Source of the DNA: Gemmatimonadaceae bacterium
GTDB taxonomy: Bacteria; Gemmatimonadota; Gemmatimonadetes; Gemmatimonadales; Gemmatimonadaceae
DNA: 64,000 bases
Direction of reading: 5' to 3'
Assembly (NCBI GenBank): GCA_025934775.1
Contig: JAICWO010000005.1
Coordinates: 186,001 to 250,000 of the forward strand
Part shown: positions 8,107 to 17,400 of the stretch, piece by piece
Layout of the letters: each line of letters begins with the position of its first letter
Numbering within the stretch: position 1 is the first letter of the stretch
Notes under the pieces: model-generated
What the model saw: the letters and a program-made list of their open reading frames with translations, nothing else
What the model was told of the DNA's origin: nothing
Databases searched by the model: none
Program-made: the position numbers and the translations under genes

Positions 8107-8961
8107 ATGAATAAGCTTGACACCGCCCGTCGCTCCGCTGTCGTGCGCGCCCTGATCGAAGGCAATTCCATTCGCGCGACCTGCCGCATTACTGGCACGG
8201 CGAAGGGAACTGTCTTGAGACTTCTTGAAGACATCGGCGCCGCGTGTCGTGAGTACCAGGACCGCGCGCTGCGTGAACTACCGTGCAGAGAACTTCAATG
8301 CGACGAGCTGTGGTCGTTTGTTGGTAAGAAGAACAAGCGAGCGACCGAGGCGGATAAGCGCGAAGGGCGTGGCGATGCTTGGATTTGGACGGCGATTGAC
8401 GCACAGTTGAAGATCATTCCTTGCTGGCACGTTGGCAGTCGCGATGCTGACGCGGCCTTCACCTTCATGGAGGATTTGGTATCGCGTCTCGCGAACCGCG
8501 TCCAGCTCACGACCGACGGGCTGAAGGTCTACGCGAAGGCTGTTGAAGACGCCTTCGGGTGGAACGGCGTGGACTACGCGATGCTGGTCAAACTCTATGG
8601 AGAGACGCCAGAAGCGCAGCGCCGCTATAGTCCGGCGCAGGTTATCGGGATTCAGAAGGACTGGGTTATGGGTCGCCCCGATCCCGATAAGGTGTCAACG
8701 TCCTTCGTTGAGTCGCACAATCTCACGATGCGGATGCGCAATCGCCGGCTGACCCGTTTAACGAATGCCTACAGCAAGAAGCTTGAGAATCACATGCACA
8801 GCCTGTCCCTCTACTTCATGGCCTATAATTTCGTCCATGTCCACCATACGCTCACGAAGGAACGTGGCGGCGTTCACACCACTCCAGCGATAGCAGCAGG
8901 TGTTAGCGATCACGTCTGGAAGGTCGACGAGATTGTACGGCTGCTGCCGGATTCAAATTGA
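8107..8961 (+). CDS. IS1-family transposase
   Basis: 284 residues. Start ATG 8107 matches the usual beginning of this single-frame IS1-type group (MNKLDTARRSAVVRALIEG), so the upstream extension through the hairpin is rejected. An N-terminal helix-turn-helix (SIRATCRITGTAKGTVLRLL) is followed by the catalytic acids: Asp in QCDELWSFVGKK, Asp in QLTTDGLKVY and Glu in STSFVESHNLTMRM. The stop codon lies inside the right terminal repeat. The gene is intact, with no frameshift signal, unlike classical IS1 with its InsA/InsB frameshift. It is the only transposition gene in the element. Confidence 0.92.
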   Translation: MNKLDTARRSAVVRALIEGNSIRATCRITGTAKGTVLRLLEDIGAACREYQDRALRELPCRELQCDELWSFVGKKNKRATEADKREGRGDAWIWTAIDAQLKIIPCWHVGSRDADAAFTFMEDLVSRLANRVQLTTDGLKVYAKAVEDAFGWNGVDYAMLVKLYGETPEAQRRYSPAQVIGIQKDWVMGRPDPDKVSTSFVESHNLTMRMRNRRLTRLTNAYSKKLENHMHSLSLYFMAYNFVHVHHTLTKERGGVHTTPAIAAGVSDHVWKVDEIVRLLPDSN

Positions 8962-8978
8962 CCCAACGCCCAGCGGCC
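8952..8978. repeat. Right terminal inverted repeat (19 bp) plus right target duplication (8 bp)
   Basis: ttcaaattgacccaacgcc (8952-8970) is followed by cagcggcc (8971-8978), identical to the 8 bp before the left repeat. The repeat overlaps the last codons and stop of the transposase. Confidence 0.88.
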
Positions 8979-9071
8979 TAACCGCGCACTGCTAAGCAAT
9001 TTGACTGCTCACACCGGTCCCGCCCCTAAATGTGACCACTCGGCGGTGAAAAGTGTTGAGAGGGAGGTATT

Positions 9072-9104
9072 ATGCAACGTTGTTGTAAATCCTCGCGAAC
9101 GTAA
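9072..9104 (+). CDS. Possible 10-codon leader ORF (MQRCCKSSRT) before the SusC gene
   Basis: A very good Shine-Dalgarno (agggagg, 9061-9067) lies 4 bp before ATG 9072, and the frame closes at TAA 9102-9104, 109 bp before the SusC start. It contains two adjacent Cys codons. The ribosome site is better than that of most genes nearby. It could be a leader peptide controlling susC or chance. Confidence 0.25.
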   Translation: MQRCCKSSRT

Positions 9105-9213
9105 GCCAACCCCGGGCGATTACATCGCCATTACCCAGCTCCGTTCCGACCTCGCCCGCTTTCGGACGGGGACCAGGCAGGTTCGACTCTCTTTTCACCT
9201 CTTGGGAGGCATC

Positions 9214-12165
9214 GTGCGGAAGTTCTCCGTGAGTGCGCTGGCGTGCGCGCTGTTAGCGATCGCAGCGAGCAGTGCATCGGCCCAGCGCCGGCTAACGGGA
9301 CGCGTCACCGCCACAACTGGCGAGCCGGTTCCATCGGCGACCGTCACCGTGCAGGGCATGACGATTGGTGCTACCACCGGCGCCGATGGGCGGTTTACTC
9401 TCGCCAACGTCGGCGACGGATCGAAGGTCGTGAACGTTCGCCGCATTGGCTACAAGCCGGCGACGATTACCGTTCCCGCCACGCAGAACGAAGTGAACGT
9501 GCAACTCGAGAAGGACGTGCTCCAACTCGAGTCGGTGGTCATCACCGGTGCGGCGACTTCCGTCTCCAGTGAGAACGCCGCGCAGGCCATCACGACGGTC
9601 AGCGCGGATCAGATCGAGAAGGCGCCGACGCCGATGCTCGAGAACGCGCTCCAGGGCAAGATCCCGGGCGCGATCATCACGACGAACTCAGGCGCGCCGG
9701 GCGGCGGCTCGCAGGTCCAGCTCCGCGGCACGACGTCGATCACCGCGAACGCGCAGCCGCTGTATGTGGTTGACGGCGTCCTGGTGAGCAACGCGCAGGT
9801 CGCGATCGGCCTCAACTCGGTGACCAACGCCGGCGGCGGCATCAACTCGTCGCAGGACCAGATGGCTAACCGCATCGCCGACTTGAACCCCGACGACATC
9901 GAGTCGATCGAAGTGCTGAAGGGTGCGTCGGCCGGCGCCATCTACGGATCCAAGGCGGCGGCGGGCGTCATCGTGATCACGACCAAGCGTGGCCAGGCGG
10001 GCAAGCCGGCGCTCAACGTCGCGCAGCGGCTCGGCCAGTTCTCGATGTCCAAGGAGCTCGGCACGCGCTGCTTCCACTCGGACGCCGAGGCGCTCGCGTG
10101 GTTCGGCGCGACGGACGACTCGCAGATGCCGTCGCCCTGGCAGCCGAACTGCAACGACTTCGAGAAGCAGTACTACAGCGGCAACCCGATGTCGTACGAG
10201 ACCGATCTCTCGGTTCGCGGCGGCACGACGGGCGGCACCACCTACTACCTCGGCGGCCTCGCCAAGCGCGACAACGCGATCGAGCCGAACACCTACTTCC
10301 AGAAGCAGTCGCTCGACGCGAACATCGGCCAGTTGATCGGCACGCGCTGGAATCTCCAGGTCAACAACAACTTCGTGCACTCGCTCACGGACCGCGGCAT
10401 CTCGGGCAACGACAACAGCCCGATCGTCTCGCCGGGCGACGTGTTCTCGGGCACGCCGTCGTTCTTCAATCTGCAGTCGGGCGTGCGCAATCCGTGGCTC
10501 ACGGAAGGCACGAATCCCTTCCAGACGTCGCAGAAACTCCGTTCGCCCGAAGAAGTATTTCGCTACATCGGCGGTGTGAACACGACGTACAGCGCCTACT
10601 CGTCGAGCAATCAGTCACTCGACTTCACGCTCATCGGCGGCGTCGACGCGTTCTCCGATCGCGGCCGAGTGATCTCGCCGGCTGACCTCTACTTCGAGCC
10701 GGCCGACGGCCTTCCGGGCACCGTCGTGCTCAGCAACGCGACCTCGACCAATGCGAACGTGAACGTGTCGGGTGTCGACAAGTTCACGTTCCGGTACGGG
10801 ACCGCGACGACCTCGTTCGGTCTTCGCAAGGAACAGCGCTATTTCGATCAGACGCTCAACCAGGCGCGCAACGTTCCGGCGGGTCTCGAGAACTTCGCGC
10901 TCGGTGCGCAGCAGGCCTCGAGTGAGGGCATCACCGAGATCAAGGACTTCGGCTACTACGTGCAGGAAGAGTTCTTCACGCTGCAGGATCGCCTGCTGCT
11001 CACGGCCGCCACGAACCTCGAGCGCTCGAGCGTCAACGGCGACGCGAACAAGTTCTATCAATACCCCAAGGCGTCGGCGTCGTACCGTCTGCCGTGGCTG
11101 CCCAAGTACACGGATGACTTCAAGATCCGCGCGGCGTACGGCAAGGCCGGCAATCAGCCGCCGTACGGCTACAAGTTCACGTCGCTCGTCGTTGGCGTGA
11201 ACGACGGTCTGCTCGGCGCCCGTCCCTCGACGACCGCCGGCAACCCTGACATTCGTCCCGAGACGTCGACCGAGACGGAAGGCGGCTTTGATGCGCAGTT
11301 CCTCGGCGGCCGCGCCGCGTTCAGCGCGACGTACTTCAACAAGAAGGTCGACGATCTGATTCTCGCGGCGAACGTCGCTCCGACCACGGGCTTTACGACG
11401 AAGTACGTGAACGGCGGCACGCTGGTGAACAAGGGTGTCGAGTTGAGCCTCGATGCAACGCCGCTGCAGATGCAGAACGGGCTGCAGTGGGTCTCGCGCA
11501 CGACGTTCTATCAGTACCGCGGCAAGGTGACGTCGCTCTCCGTTCCGCCGTTCATCCCGGGCGTGGGCTCGTTCGGCCAGCGCTTCGGTTCGCCGTGGAT
11601 TCAGGAGGGCTTCTCGCCGACGACGATCAGCGTGGTCGACGACTGCAAACAGCTCACGGCGTCGGGCACGTGCCCCGCGGCGAATCGCATCGTGCGGTAC
11701 AAGGAGAGCGCGCCCGATTACACGATGGGCTTCTCCAACCAGCTCAACTGGGGCCCGGTGTCGCTCTACGGCCTGTTCGATTGGCGCAAGGGCGGTCTCG
11801 CAGTCAACCTGACGAACGAGTACTTCGACGGGACAGGCCTGGGCAAGGACACGCTCGTTGCGCAGACGCGGCTCAAGAACTTCGCGGCGGGTAAGGCGGT
11901 GTACGTCGAGCCGGCCGGCTTCGTGAAGCTCCGCGAGCTCACGGCCACGTACAAGCTGCCGTCGCGGCTGACGAACCGCTTGTTCTCGCAGGGGAAGGAA
12001 GTCCGTCTCGAGGTCTCGGGCCGCAATCTGTGGACGAGCACGAAGTACACGGGCTACGATCCGGAAGTCTCGAACTTCTCGGATCAGAACGTCGGACGGT
12101 TCCAGGACGTGACGCCGTATCCGCCGAGCCGCAGCGTGTTCTTCTCCATTTCCGCCAACTTCTAA
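9214..12165 (+). CDS. SusC/RagA-family TonB-linked outer-membrane protein (pair 1)
   Basis: About 983 residues, within the family's usual range. Start GTG 9214 is chosen because gggagg (9204-9209) sits 4 bp upstream and it opens the signal peptide RKFSVSALACALLAIAASSASAQ. A carboxypeptidase-regulatory-like domain follows (about residues 25-105), then a plug domain with LYVVDGVLVSN and GAIYGSKAAAGVIVITTK, and a long beta-barrel ending in SVFFSISANF with terminal Phe. It imports oligomeric nutrients driven by TonB together with its SusD partner 30 bp downstream. Substrate unknown; no glycanase is adjacent. The mobile element lies 236 bp upstream and may affect its promoter. Confidence 0.92.
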   Translation: MRKFSVSALACALLAIAASSASAQRRLTGRVTATTGEPVPSATVTVQGMTIGATTGADGRFTLANVGDGSKVVNVRRIGYKPATITVPATQNEVNVQLEKDVLQLESVVITGAATSVSSENAAQAITTVSADQIEKAPTPMLENALQGKIPGAIITTNSGAPGGGSQVQLRGTTSITANAQPLYVVDGVLVSNAQVAIGLNSVTNAGGGINSSQDQMANRIADLNPDDIESIEVLKGASAGAIYGSKAAAGVIVITTKRGQAGKPALNVAQRLGQFSMSKELGTRCFHSDAEALAWFGATDDSQMPSPWQPNCNDFEKQYYSGNPMSYETDLSVRGGTTGGTTYYLGGLAKRDNAIEPNTYFQKQSLDANIGQLIGTRWNLQVNNNFVHSLTDRGISGNDNSPIVSPGDVFSGTPSFFNLQSGVRNPWLTEGTNPFQTSQKLRSPEEVFRYIGGVNTTYSAYSSSNQSLDFTLIGGVDAFSDRGRVISPADLYFEPADGLPGTVVLSNATSTNANVNVSGVDKFTFRYGTATTSFGLRKEQRYFDQTLNQARNVPAGLENFALGAQQASSEGITEIKDFGYYVQEEFFTLQDRLLLTAATNLERSSVNGDANKFYQYPKASASYRLPWLPKYTDDFKIRAAYGKAGNQPPYGYKFTSLVVGVNDGLLGARPSTTAGNPDIRPETSTETEGGFDAQFLGGRAAFSATYFNKKVDDLILAANVAPTTGFTTKYVNGGTLVNKGVELSLDATPLQMQNGLQWVSRTTFYQYRGKVTSLSVPPFIPGVGSFGQRFGSPWIQEGFSPTTISVVDDCKQLTASGTCPAANRIVRYKESAPDYTMGFSNQLNWGPVSLYGLFDWRKGGLAVNLTNEYFDGTGLGKDTLVAQTRLKNFAAGKAVYVEPAGFVKLRELTATYKLPSRLTNRLFSQGKEVRLEVSGRNLWTSTKYTGYDPEVSNFSDQNVGRFQDVTPYPPSRSVFFSISANF

Positions 12166-12195
12166 GCCGACCCACGCACAGAGGCGAAGCTTCCT

Positions 12196-13623
12196 ATGAT
12201 CAGACGTATCGCGACGTTGTTCGCGTCGGCCGCGCTGCTTGGCGCGTGTCACGACTCGCCCAACGTTCCCAACTTCAACGCAGTGTCCGCGGAGGCGTTG
12301 CAGGGCGCGCTGACCCCGTCGAGCGCGCAGCTGCTCGTCACCGGCCTTCTCAACCAGTACCGCAACACCGCCATCGGCAACCACATCGTGTTCCCCGAAA
12401 CGATGGCGCGCGATGCGGTGCGCATCGACAAAGCCGAAACGCGGTATCTCACGGAGCTCATCGGCCCGACGCAGCCGGACAACGGCGCGTTCACCGGGTC
12501 CGGCGACTTCACCGGATACTTCATCGGCATTCGTACGGCCAATACCCTGATCGATGCCGCGAAGGCGGCGACCGACGCATCGGGTCTGGACGCGGCGGCG
12601 CGCTCCGCGCTCGTCGGACTCGGACAGACGGTGAAGGCGCTGAATTACTGGAACGTGATGGAGATGCGCGATTCGATCGGTATGCCGATCGATCTCGATC
12701 ATGACATCAACGCTCCGCCGGCGCCGTGGGTGTGCAAGCAGAACGTGCTCGCGTACGTCTCGGCGCTCCTCGACAGCGGAGCGACGGCGCTTGCCGCGGG
12801 CGGCTCCGCATTCCCGGTGACGCTGCCGTCTGGCTATACGACGGTCGCCGGTACGCCGGCCGGTTTCGCGAAGTTCAACCGCGCGATCAAGGCGAAGGTG
12901 GAGCTGTACCGCGGTCTGAGTCGCGAAGGCGGCACGGGCGCGGCGGGCTTCAACGCCGCGGTCGCGGCACTTGGCCAGTCATTCATGCAAACAAGCGATC
13001 TCTCGCCGAGCGGCCTCGCGTTGGGCGTCTATGAGAACTACAGCACGGCGGCCGGTGAGACGCAGAATTCCCTCGTGGACGCGGCGCTGCATCTCAATCA
13101 GGCTGTGGGCGACAGCATCCAGCCCGGTGATTTGCGTGCGGTGAAGATCGTGAAGGCCGCCGCGCCGTACTCGATCAGCACCGCCGGCGCGACGGTCGTC
13201 ACGCAGTACGATTACGAGTTCAGCCTCGGCAGCACGAGCCTCACGCACCCGCTGCCGATCATGAAGAACGAAGAGCTGCTGCTGCTCCGCGCCCAGGCGG
13301 CGATCGAGCTGAACGACCTGGCCACGGCGACGCAGTTCCTGAACTTCGTGCGGGTGAACTCGGGCGGCCTCGCGCCGTACGCCACCTTCACGTCGCAGGC
13401 CGCGGCGCGCAACGCGCTGCTGTACGAGAAGCGGTATTCGCTGCTCATGGAAGGCCCGCAGCGCCTGCTCGACCTGCGCGCGTACAGCCGCTTGAACGCG
13501 ACGAACTTCCGGCCGGGTACCTCGAACTCGCCGTTCCCCGGCGACGTCTTCACGTCGGCGCTGCCGATTCCGGTGAACGAAGTGAACGCGCGTGGTGGCG
13601 CTCCGGCGCTCACGTGTTCGTGA
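12196..13623 (+). CDS. SusD/RagB-family nutrient-binding lipoprotein (pair 1)
   Basis: 475 residues. The signal peptide MIRRIATLFASAALLGAC has a lipobox Cys at 18. It is the surface lid of the SusC transporter encoded just before. The fold is mostly helical (TPR-like), with C-terminal landmarks MKNEELLLLRAQAAIELND and YEKRYSLLMEGPQRLLDLRAY, typical of SusD-like proteins. The segment ARNALLYEKRYSLLMEG leads into the usual conserved arginine-aspartate region. Transcription probably ends at the hairpin 13660-13691. Confidence 0.9.
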   Translation: MIRRIATLFASAALLGACHDSPNVPNFNAVSAEALQGALTPSSAQLLVTGLLNQYRNTAIGNHIVFPETMARDAVRIDKAETRYLTELIGPTQPDNGAFTGSGDFTGYFIGIRTANTLIDAAKAATDASGLDAAARSALVGLGQTVKALNYWNVMEMRDSIGMPIDLDHDINAPPAPWVCKQNVLAYVSALLDSGATALAAGGSAFPVTLPSGYTTVAGTPAGFAKFNRAIKAKVELYRGLSREGGTGAAGFNAAVAALGQSFMQTSDLSPSGLALGVYENYSTAAGETQNSLVDAALHLNQAVGDSIQPGDLRAVKIVKAAAPYSISTAGATVVTQYDYEFSLGSTSLTHPLPIMKNEELLLLRAQAAIELNDLATATQFLNFVRVNSGGLAPYATFTSQAAARNALLYEKRYSLLMEGPQRLLDLRAYSRLNATNFRPGTSNSPFPGDVFTSALPIPVNEVNARGGAPALTCS

Positions 13624-13659
13624 TGGCGTAGCAACAGTCGTGCAGAGATGACTGCCAGT

Positions 13660-13691
13660 GGAGGCGGTGGCGTTGTTCCGCCACCGCCTCC
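13660..13691. terminator. 13-bp hairpin after SusCD pair 1
   Basis: ggaggcggtggcg (13660-13672), loop ttgttc, cgccaccgcctcc (13679-13691): a perfect 13-bp GC stem 37 bp after the SusD stop. No T-run follows, as is common in very GC-rich genomes. Confidence 0.65.
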
Positions 13692-13736
13692 CTGCGTTTC
13701 GCGGAGAATTCCGACCCCTTGCGCCGGAGCGGCGGT

Positions 13737-14126
13737 ATGCGCGCGATGATCGTGGTGCTCGCGATCGGTATGATCGCGACCAGTGGCTGCACGCATGCCA
13801 GCGGAACGCCATCGGGCTCCCGCGCGCCCGGTGTGATCACACGCGAGCAAATCGAGCAAATCCATGCCGTGACGGCGCTGGATGCCGTGCAGCGCTATCG
13901 TGGCGACGTGCTCACGGCGCGGCCGCCGAGCTCCGTGCTGCTCGACAAGCAGCGGTACCCCGTCGTCTTTCTCGGCAGCCAGGTGCTCGGTCAGATCGAC
14001 GAGCTGCGGAACGTCGCCGCGGACGGCATCGAGGAGATCCGGTTCTATAGCGGCACCGAGGCGCTCAACCGGTTCGGCGCACAGTACGGCGGCGGCGTCA
14101 TCCAGATCATCCCGCGCACGAGCTGA
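13737..14126 (+). CDS. Small lipoprotein with stand-alone TonB-receptor-plug-like domain
   Basis: 129 residues from ATG 13737 (ggagcggcgg just upstream); a TTG at 13719 is a less likely start. A short signal peptide ends at the lipobox IATSGC. The rest corresponds to the second half of a TonB-receptor plug: an SSVLLDKQRYPVVFLG strand pair, then GIEEIRFYSGTEALNRFG and GGGVIQIIPRTS, as in IEVLKG...YG...GVIxITT of real receptors. No barrel follows. Such orphan plug proteins are seen in Gemmatimonadota; their role is unknown, perhaps surface binding or assembly with a SusC barrel. Confidence 0.7.
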   Translation: MRAMIVVLAIGMIATSGCTHASGTPSGSRAPGVITREQIEQIHAVTALDAVQRYRGDVLTARPPSSVLLDKQRYPVVFLGSQVLGQIDELRNVAADGIEEIRFYSGTEALNRFGAQYGGGVIQIIPRTS

Positions 14127-14444
14127 GTCGCCGCCGTTGCGCGTTTGCTCATTCAAAAAATAGCAAAATCCGGCCAAGCCCTGCTCGGGCGGCGAAGCAC
14201 GCGTTTGCACAACGCGTGAATTGATGGGCGCCAAAAGTCGAACTCTTTGCGGTTCAATGAGTTGCGGTGCTTGACAACTCGTCGTGCGGCGGGATACATC
14301 GGCCGAGTCGCGTGGCGAGTGGGACGTTCGCCATGATGACGAGAAATGCGCGACGTGCTGTTCCGCGTTTGTCGCGCCGTACGCGGGTCGAGTCGACTGG
14401 TCAGTGGTACCCCCCATCCCCACCCTCTCTCGCGAGGTGTCTCT
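14127..14444 (+). other. 318-bp noncoding stretch before SusCD pair 2
   Basis: No supported gene. It contains a perfect 8-bp hairpin, cacgcgtt (14198-14205) / aacgcgtg (14211-14218) with loop tgcac, and a promoter-like pair listed separately. Open frames here are Arg/Ser-rich shadows without ribosome sites. It likely holds the end of the plug-protein transcript and the promoter and leader of the second SusC gene. Confidence 0.5.
14271..14298 (+). promoter_or_regulatory. Possible promoter of SusCD pair 2
   Basis: A perfect TTGACA (14271-14276), a 16-bp spacer, then GATACA (14293-14298). The transcript would have a leader of roughly 140 nt before the GTG start at 14445. The -10 box is weak. 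Confidence 0.35.
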
Positions 14445-17400
14445 GTGCGTCGTTCCGCGGCAGCAGCACTCCTACTCTGTCTCTCGTCCGTGCCGCTTTT
14501 GGCGCAAGGGCGTGAGATCACCGGAAAGGTCACCGACGCTGGGACCGGCACTCCACTGACGGAGGCCACCATCGGCGTCGCCGGCTCGCAGGTCGGCGTG
14601 CGCACCAACGAGCGCGGCGAGTATCGCATTCGCGTCCCCGCGGGGGACATCACCCTCATGGCGCGCGCGATCGGGTTCAAGCGCACCGAGCTCAAAGTGC
14701 AGTCGGCGCAGAGCACGGCCGATTTCAAGCTCGACAAGGACGTGCTCGAGCTCGAGGGCGTGACGGTCACCGGCCAGGCGACCACCGTCGACCGGCGCAA
14801 CGCGACGACCGCGGTGGCGACGGTCTCGGCGGACGAGCTCATGACCGCGCCGGCAAAGTCGCTCGAGGGCAACCTCGCAGGCAAAGTGGTCGGCGCATCG
14901 ATCATGGAGAACAGCGGCGTCCCGGGCGGCGGCATGCAGATCCAGATCCGCGGCGCGACGTCGATCCTCGCGTCCGGCGATCCGCTCTATGTGGTCGACG
15001 GCGTGATCGTGTCGAACGCGTCGATCAGCGGCGGCCTCGCCTCGATCTCTCGCTCCTCGGGATCGACCGCATCGACGCAGGACCAGACGGTCAATCGTCT
15101 CGCGGATCTGAATCCGAACGACATCGAGAATATCGAAGTGCTCAAGTCGGCGGCGGCGACGGCCATCTACGGCTCGCGCGCGACGAACGGCGTGGTCGTG
15201 ATCACGACCAAGAAGGGCAAGGCCGGCCAGACGCACTACAACGTGACGCAGCGCATGGGCACGCAGCAGGCGAATCGCCTGCTCGGGTCGCGGCACTTCA
15301 CCTCGTACGATGAAGTGAAGCCGTACCTCGGCAGCTCGCCGCACGCGGATTCGATCGCCAAGGCGAACTGTACGCCGACCTGCTCGTGGTACGACTGGCA
15401 GAGCCAACTCTACGACCACACGTCGCCGGCGTTCGAGAGCGACCTGTCGACGTCGGGCGGCAGCGGGAGCACGCGCTACTACGGCTCGGCGAGCGATCGC
15501 CAGTCGCCGGGCATCGAGCGCAACTCCGGCGCGCGGCTCACGTCCGGCAACATCAACCTCGATCAGACGATCGGCACGAAGCTCACCGTGAGCGCGGGCG
15601 CGGACATCGCGCACAGCTTCGTGCAGGACGGCATCGGCAACAACGACAACGCCGGCATCAGCCCGATCTACACCTTTGGCTACGCGCCGGCGATCTACAA
15701 TCTGCAGCAGATCGATCCGGTGACCGGCCGGCTGGTGTCCATGTGGATGAACGGCGGCGGCACGGGCACGTCGAATCCATTCGACGTCGTGAACTCGATC
15801 ACGAACACCGAAGACACGTGGCGCCAGATGGGCAACATCCACGCGAGCTACGCGCTCATGTCGACGCCGAAGAACAACGTCAACGTGACCTACATCGGCG
15901 GCGTCGATCGGTTCCAGCTCGAGGGCAACCAGTACTCGCCGAACTACATGCAGTACGAGGGCGCGGACGGTTTCCTCGGCACGTCGCAGATTCTCACGGC
16001 GGACAGCCGGTACATCAACCAGAGCATGAACGGCGTCTGGACGTACACGCCGGGATGGGCGTGGCTCAACTCCGCGCAGACGTCGGTCGGCGGCACGTAC
16101 GAGACGCAGAAGCAGCGGACGTACAACATCCGCATGCGCGGCTTGACGCCGACGCGCGAGACGGCGGTCGGGGGCACCGACATCGCGACCGGCGACAACA
16201 TCCAGGAGTTCCGCGATCAGTCGCACTACTTCAACGAGCAGGTGATCGCGTTCAACGAGCGGCTCGCGCTGCAATACGGCGTGCGCGCCGACCGCAGCAG
16301 CGCCAACGGCGATCGCGGCAAGTATTACGCGTTCCCGAAGTATTCGGCGAGCTATCGCTTCGTCGAGCCGTTCACGCGGTTCACGTCGGCGATCGATGAA
16401 ATCAAGTTCCGTGCGTCGTACGGACAGTCGGGCAACCGCCCGAACTACGGCGTGCGCGACGTGACGATCTCGAGCGGCGGCACCATCGGCGGCATCGGCT
16501 CGCTCGTCGCGTCGAGCGGTCTCGGTAACACGGCGATCAAGCCCGAGGTGATGAACGAGCAGGAGTACGGCATCGACGGCACGTTCTTCCACGGCCGCGG
16601 CTCGCTCGAGCTGACGCACTACGAGCGCGTGATCAAGGACCTGCTCGTGACGTTCCCGCTGCCACCCAGCTCGGGCCTTGGCAGCGAAACGATCAATGGC
16701 GGCCAGATGTCGACCCGCGGCTTCGAGGGCGGGCTCAATCTCGTGCCGATCAGCAATCACACGCTGGAATGGACGTTCCGCACCACGTATCAGCACAACA
16801 CCCAGATGATGGACAAGCTGTCGGTGCCGGCGTTCGTCGCGCCGGGCGGCTCGTTCGGCTCGGCGTATGGCCGCAATCGCATCGCGGTCGGCACGCGTCC
16901 GACGTACATCTGGGGCAACCTGAAGTTCAGCTGCATCAACACGACGGATGGGAGCGGCCACGTCGTCGTCGGGACTGGCGCGGACGGCAAGCCGTGCCAC
17001 CAGCTCATTCCGGGTGAGACGGTCGCCAAGAGCGTGACGCGCGACTCGATCATCGCCGACGCCAACCCGATCGCGCAGATCTCGTTCCTGAACACGTTCA
17101 AGTTCAGCCGCTTCACGATCAGCGGACTGCTCGACTGGCGCGTCGCCGGCTACACGGCGGACATGACGAAGAACCTGTTCGACGAAGGCGGCCAGTCGCA
17201 CGACTTCGACTCGGCGTCTCCAATCGCCGGCACGCTGCTGGGCAATTACCGCTACACCACGTGGTCGGGCGGCAATATCTCGACCTACATCGATCCCGGC
17301 TCGTACGTGAAGCTGCGTGAGCTCAACGTCACGTACCAGGTGCCGTCGCGGTACGCGCAGTACCTGCGCACCAACGACATGCGCCTGTCGCTCCAGGGCC

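Larger units (their letters stand above)
6279..8970. mobile_element. Complete IS1-family element carrying passenger genes (transporter-IS type)
   Basis: The 2,692-bp segment is bounded by perfect 19-bp inverted repeats (6279-6297 and 8952-8970) and flanked on both sides by the same 8-bp sequence cagcggcc (6271-6278 and 8971-8978), as expected for a target-site duplication; IS1-type elements make duplications of about 8-9 bp. Inside are a small basic protein gene, a convergent two-gene unit (winged-helix-like then DUF3800), a candidate RNA and the transposase at the right end. The interior is visibly less GC-rich than the flanking thrB and SusC genes. Intact ends, matching duplication and an uninterrupted transposase argue for a recent insertion and possible activity. 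Confidence 0.85.
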
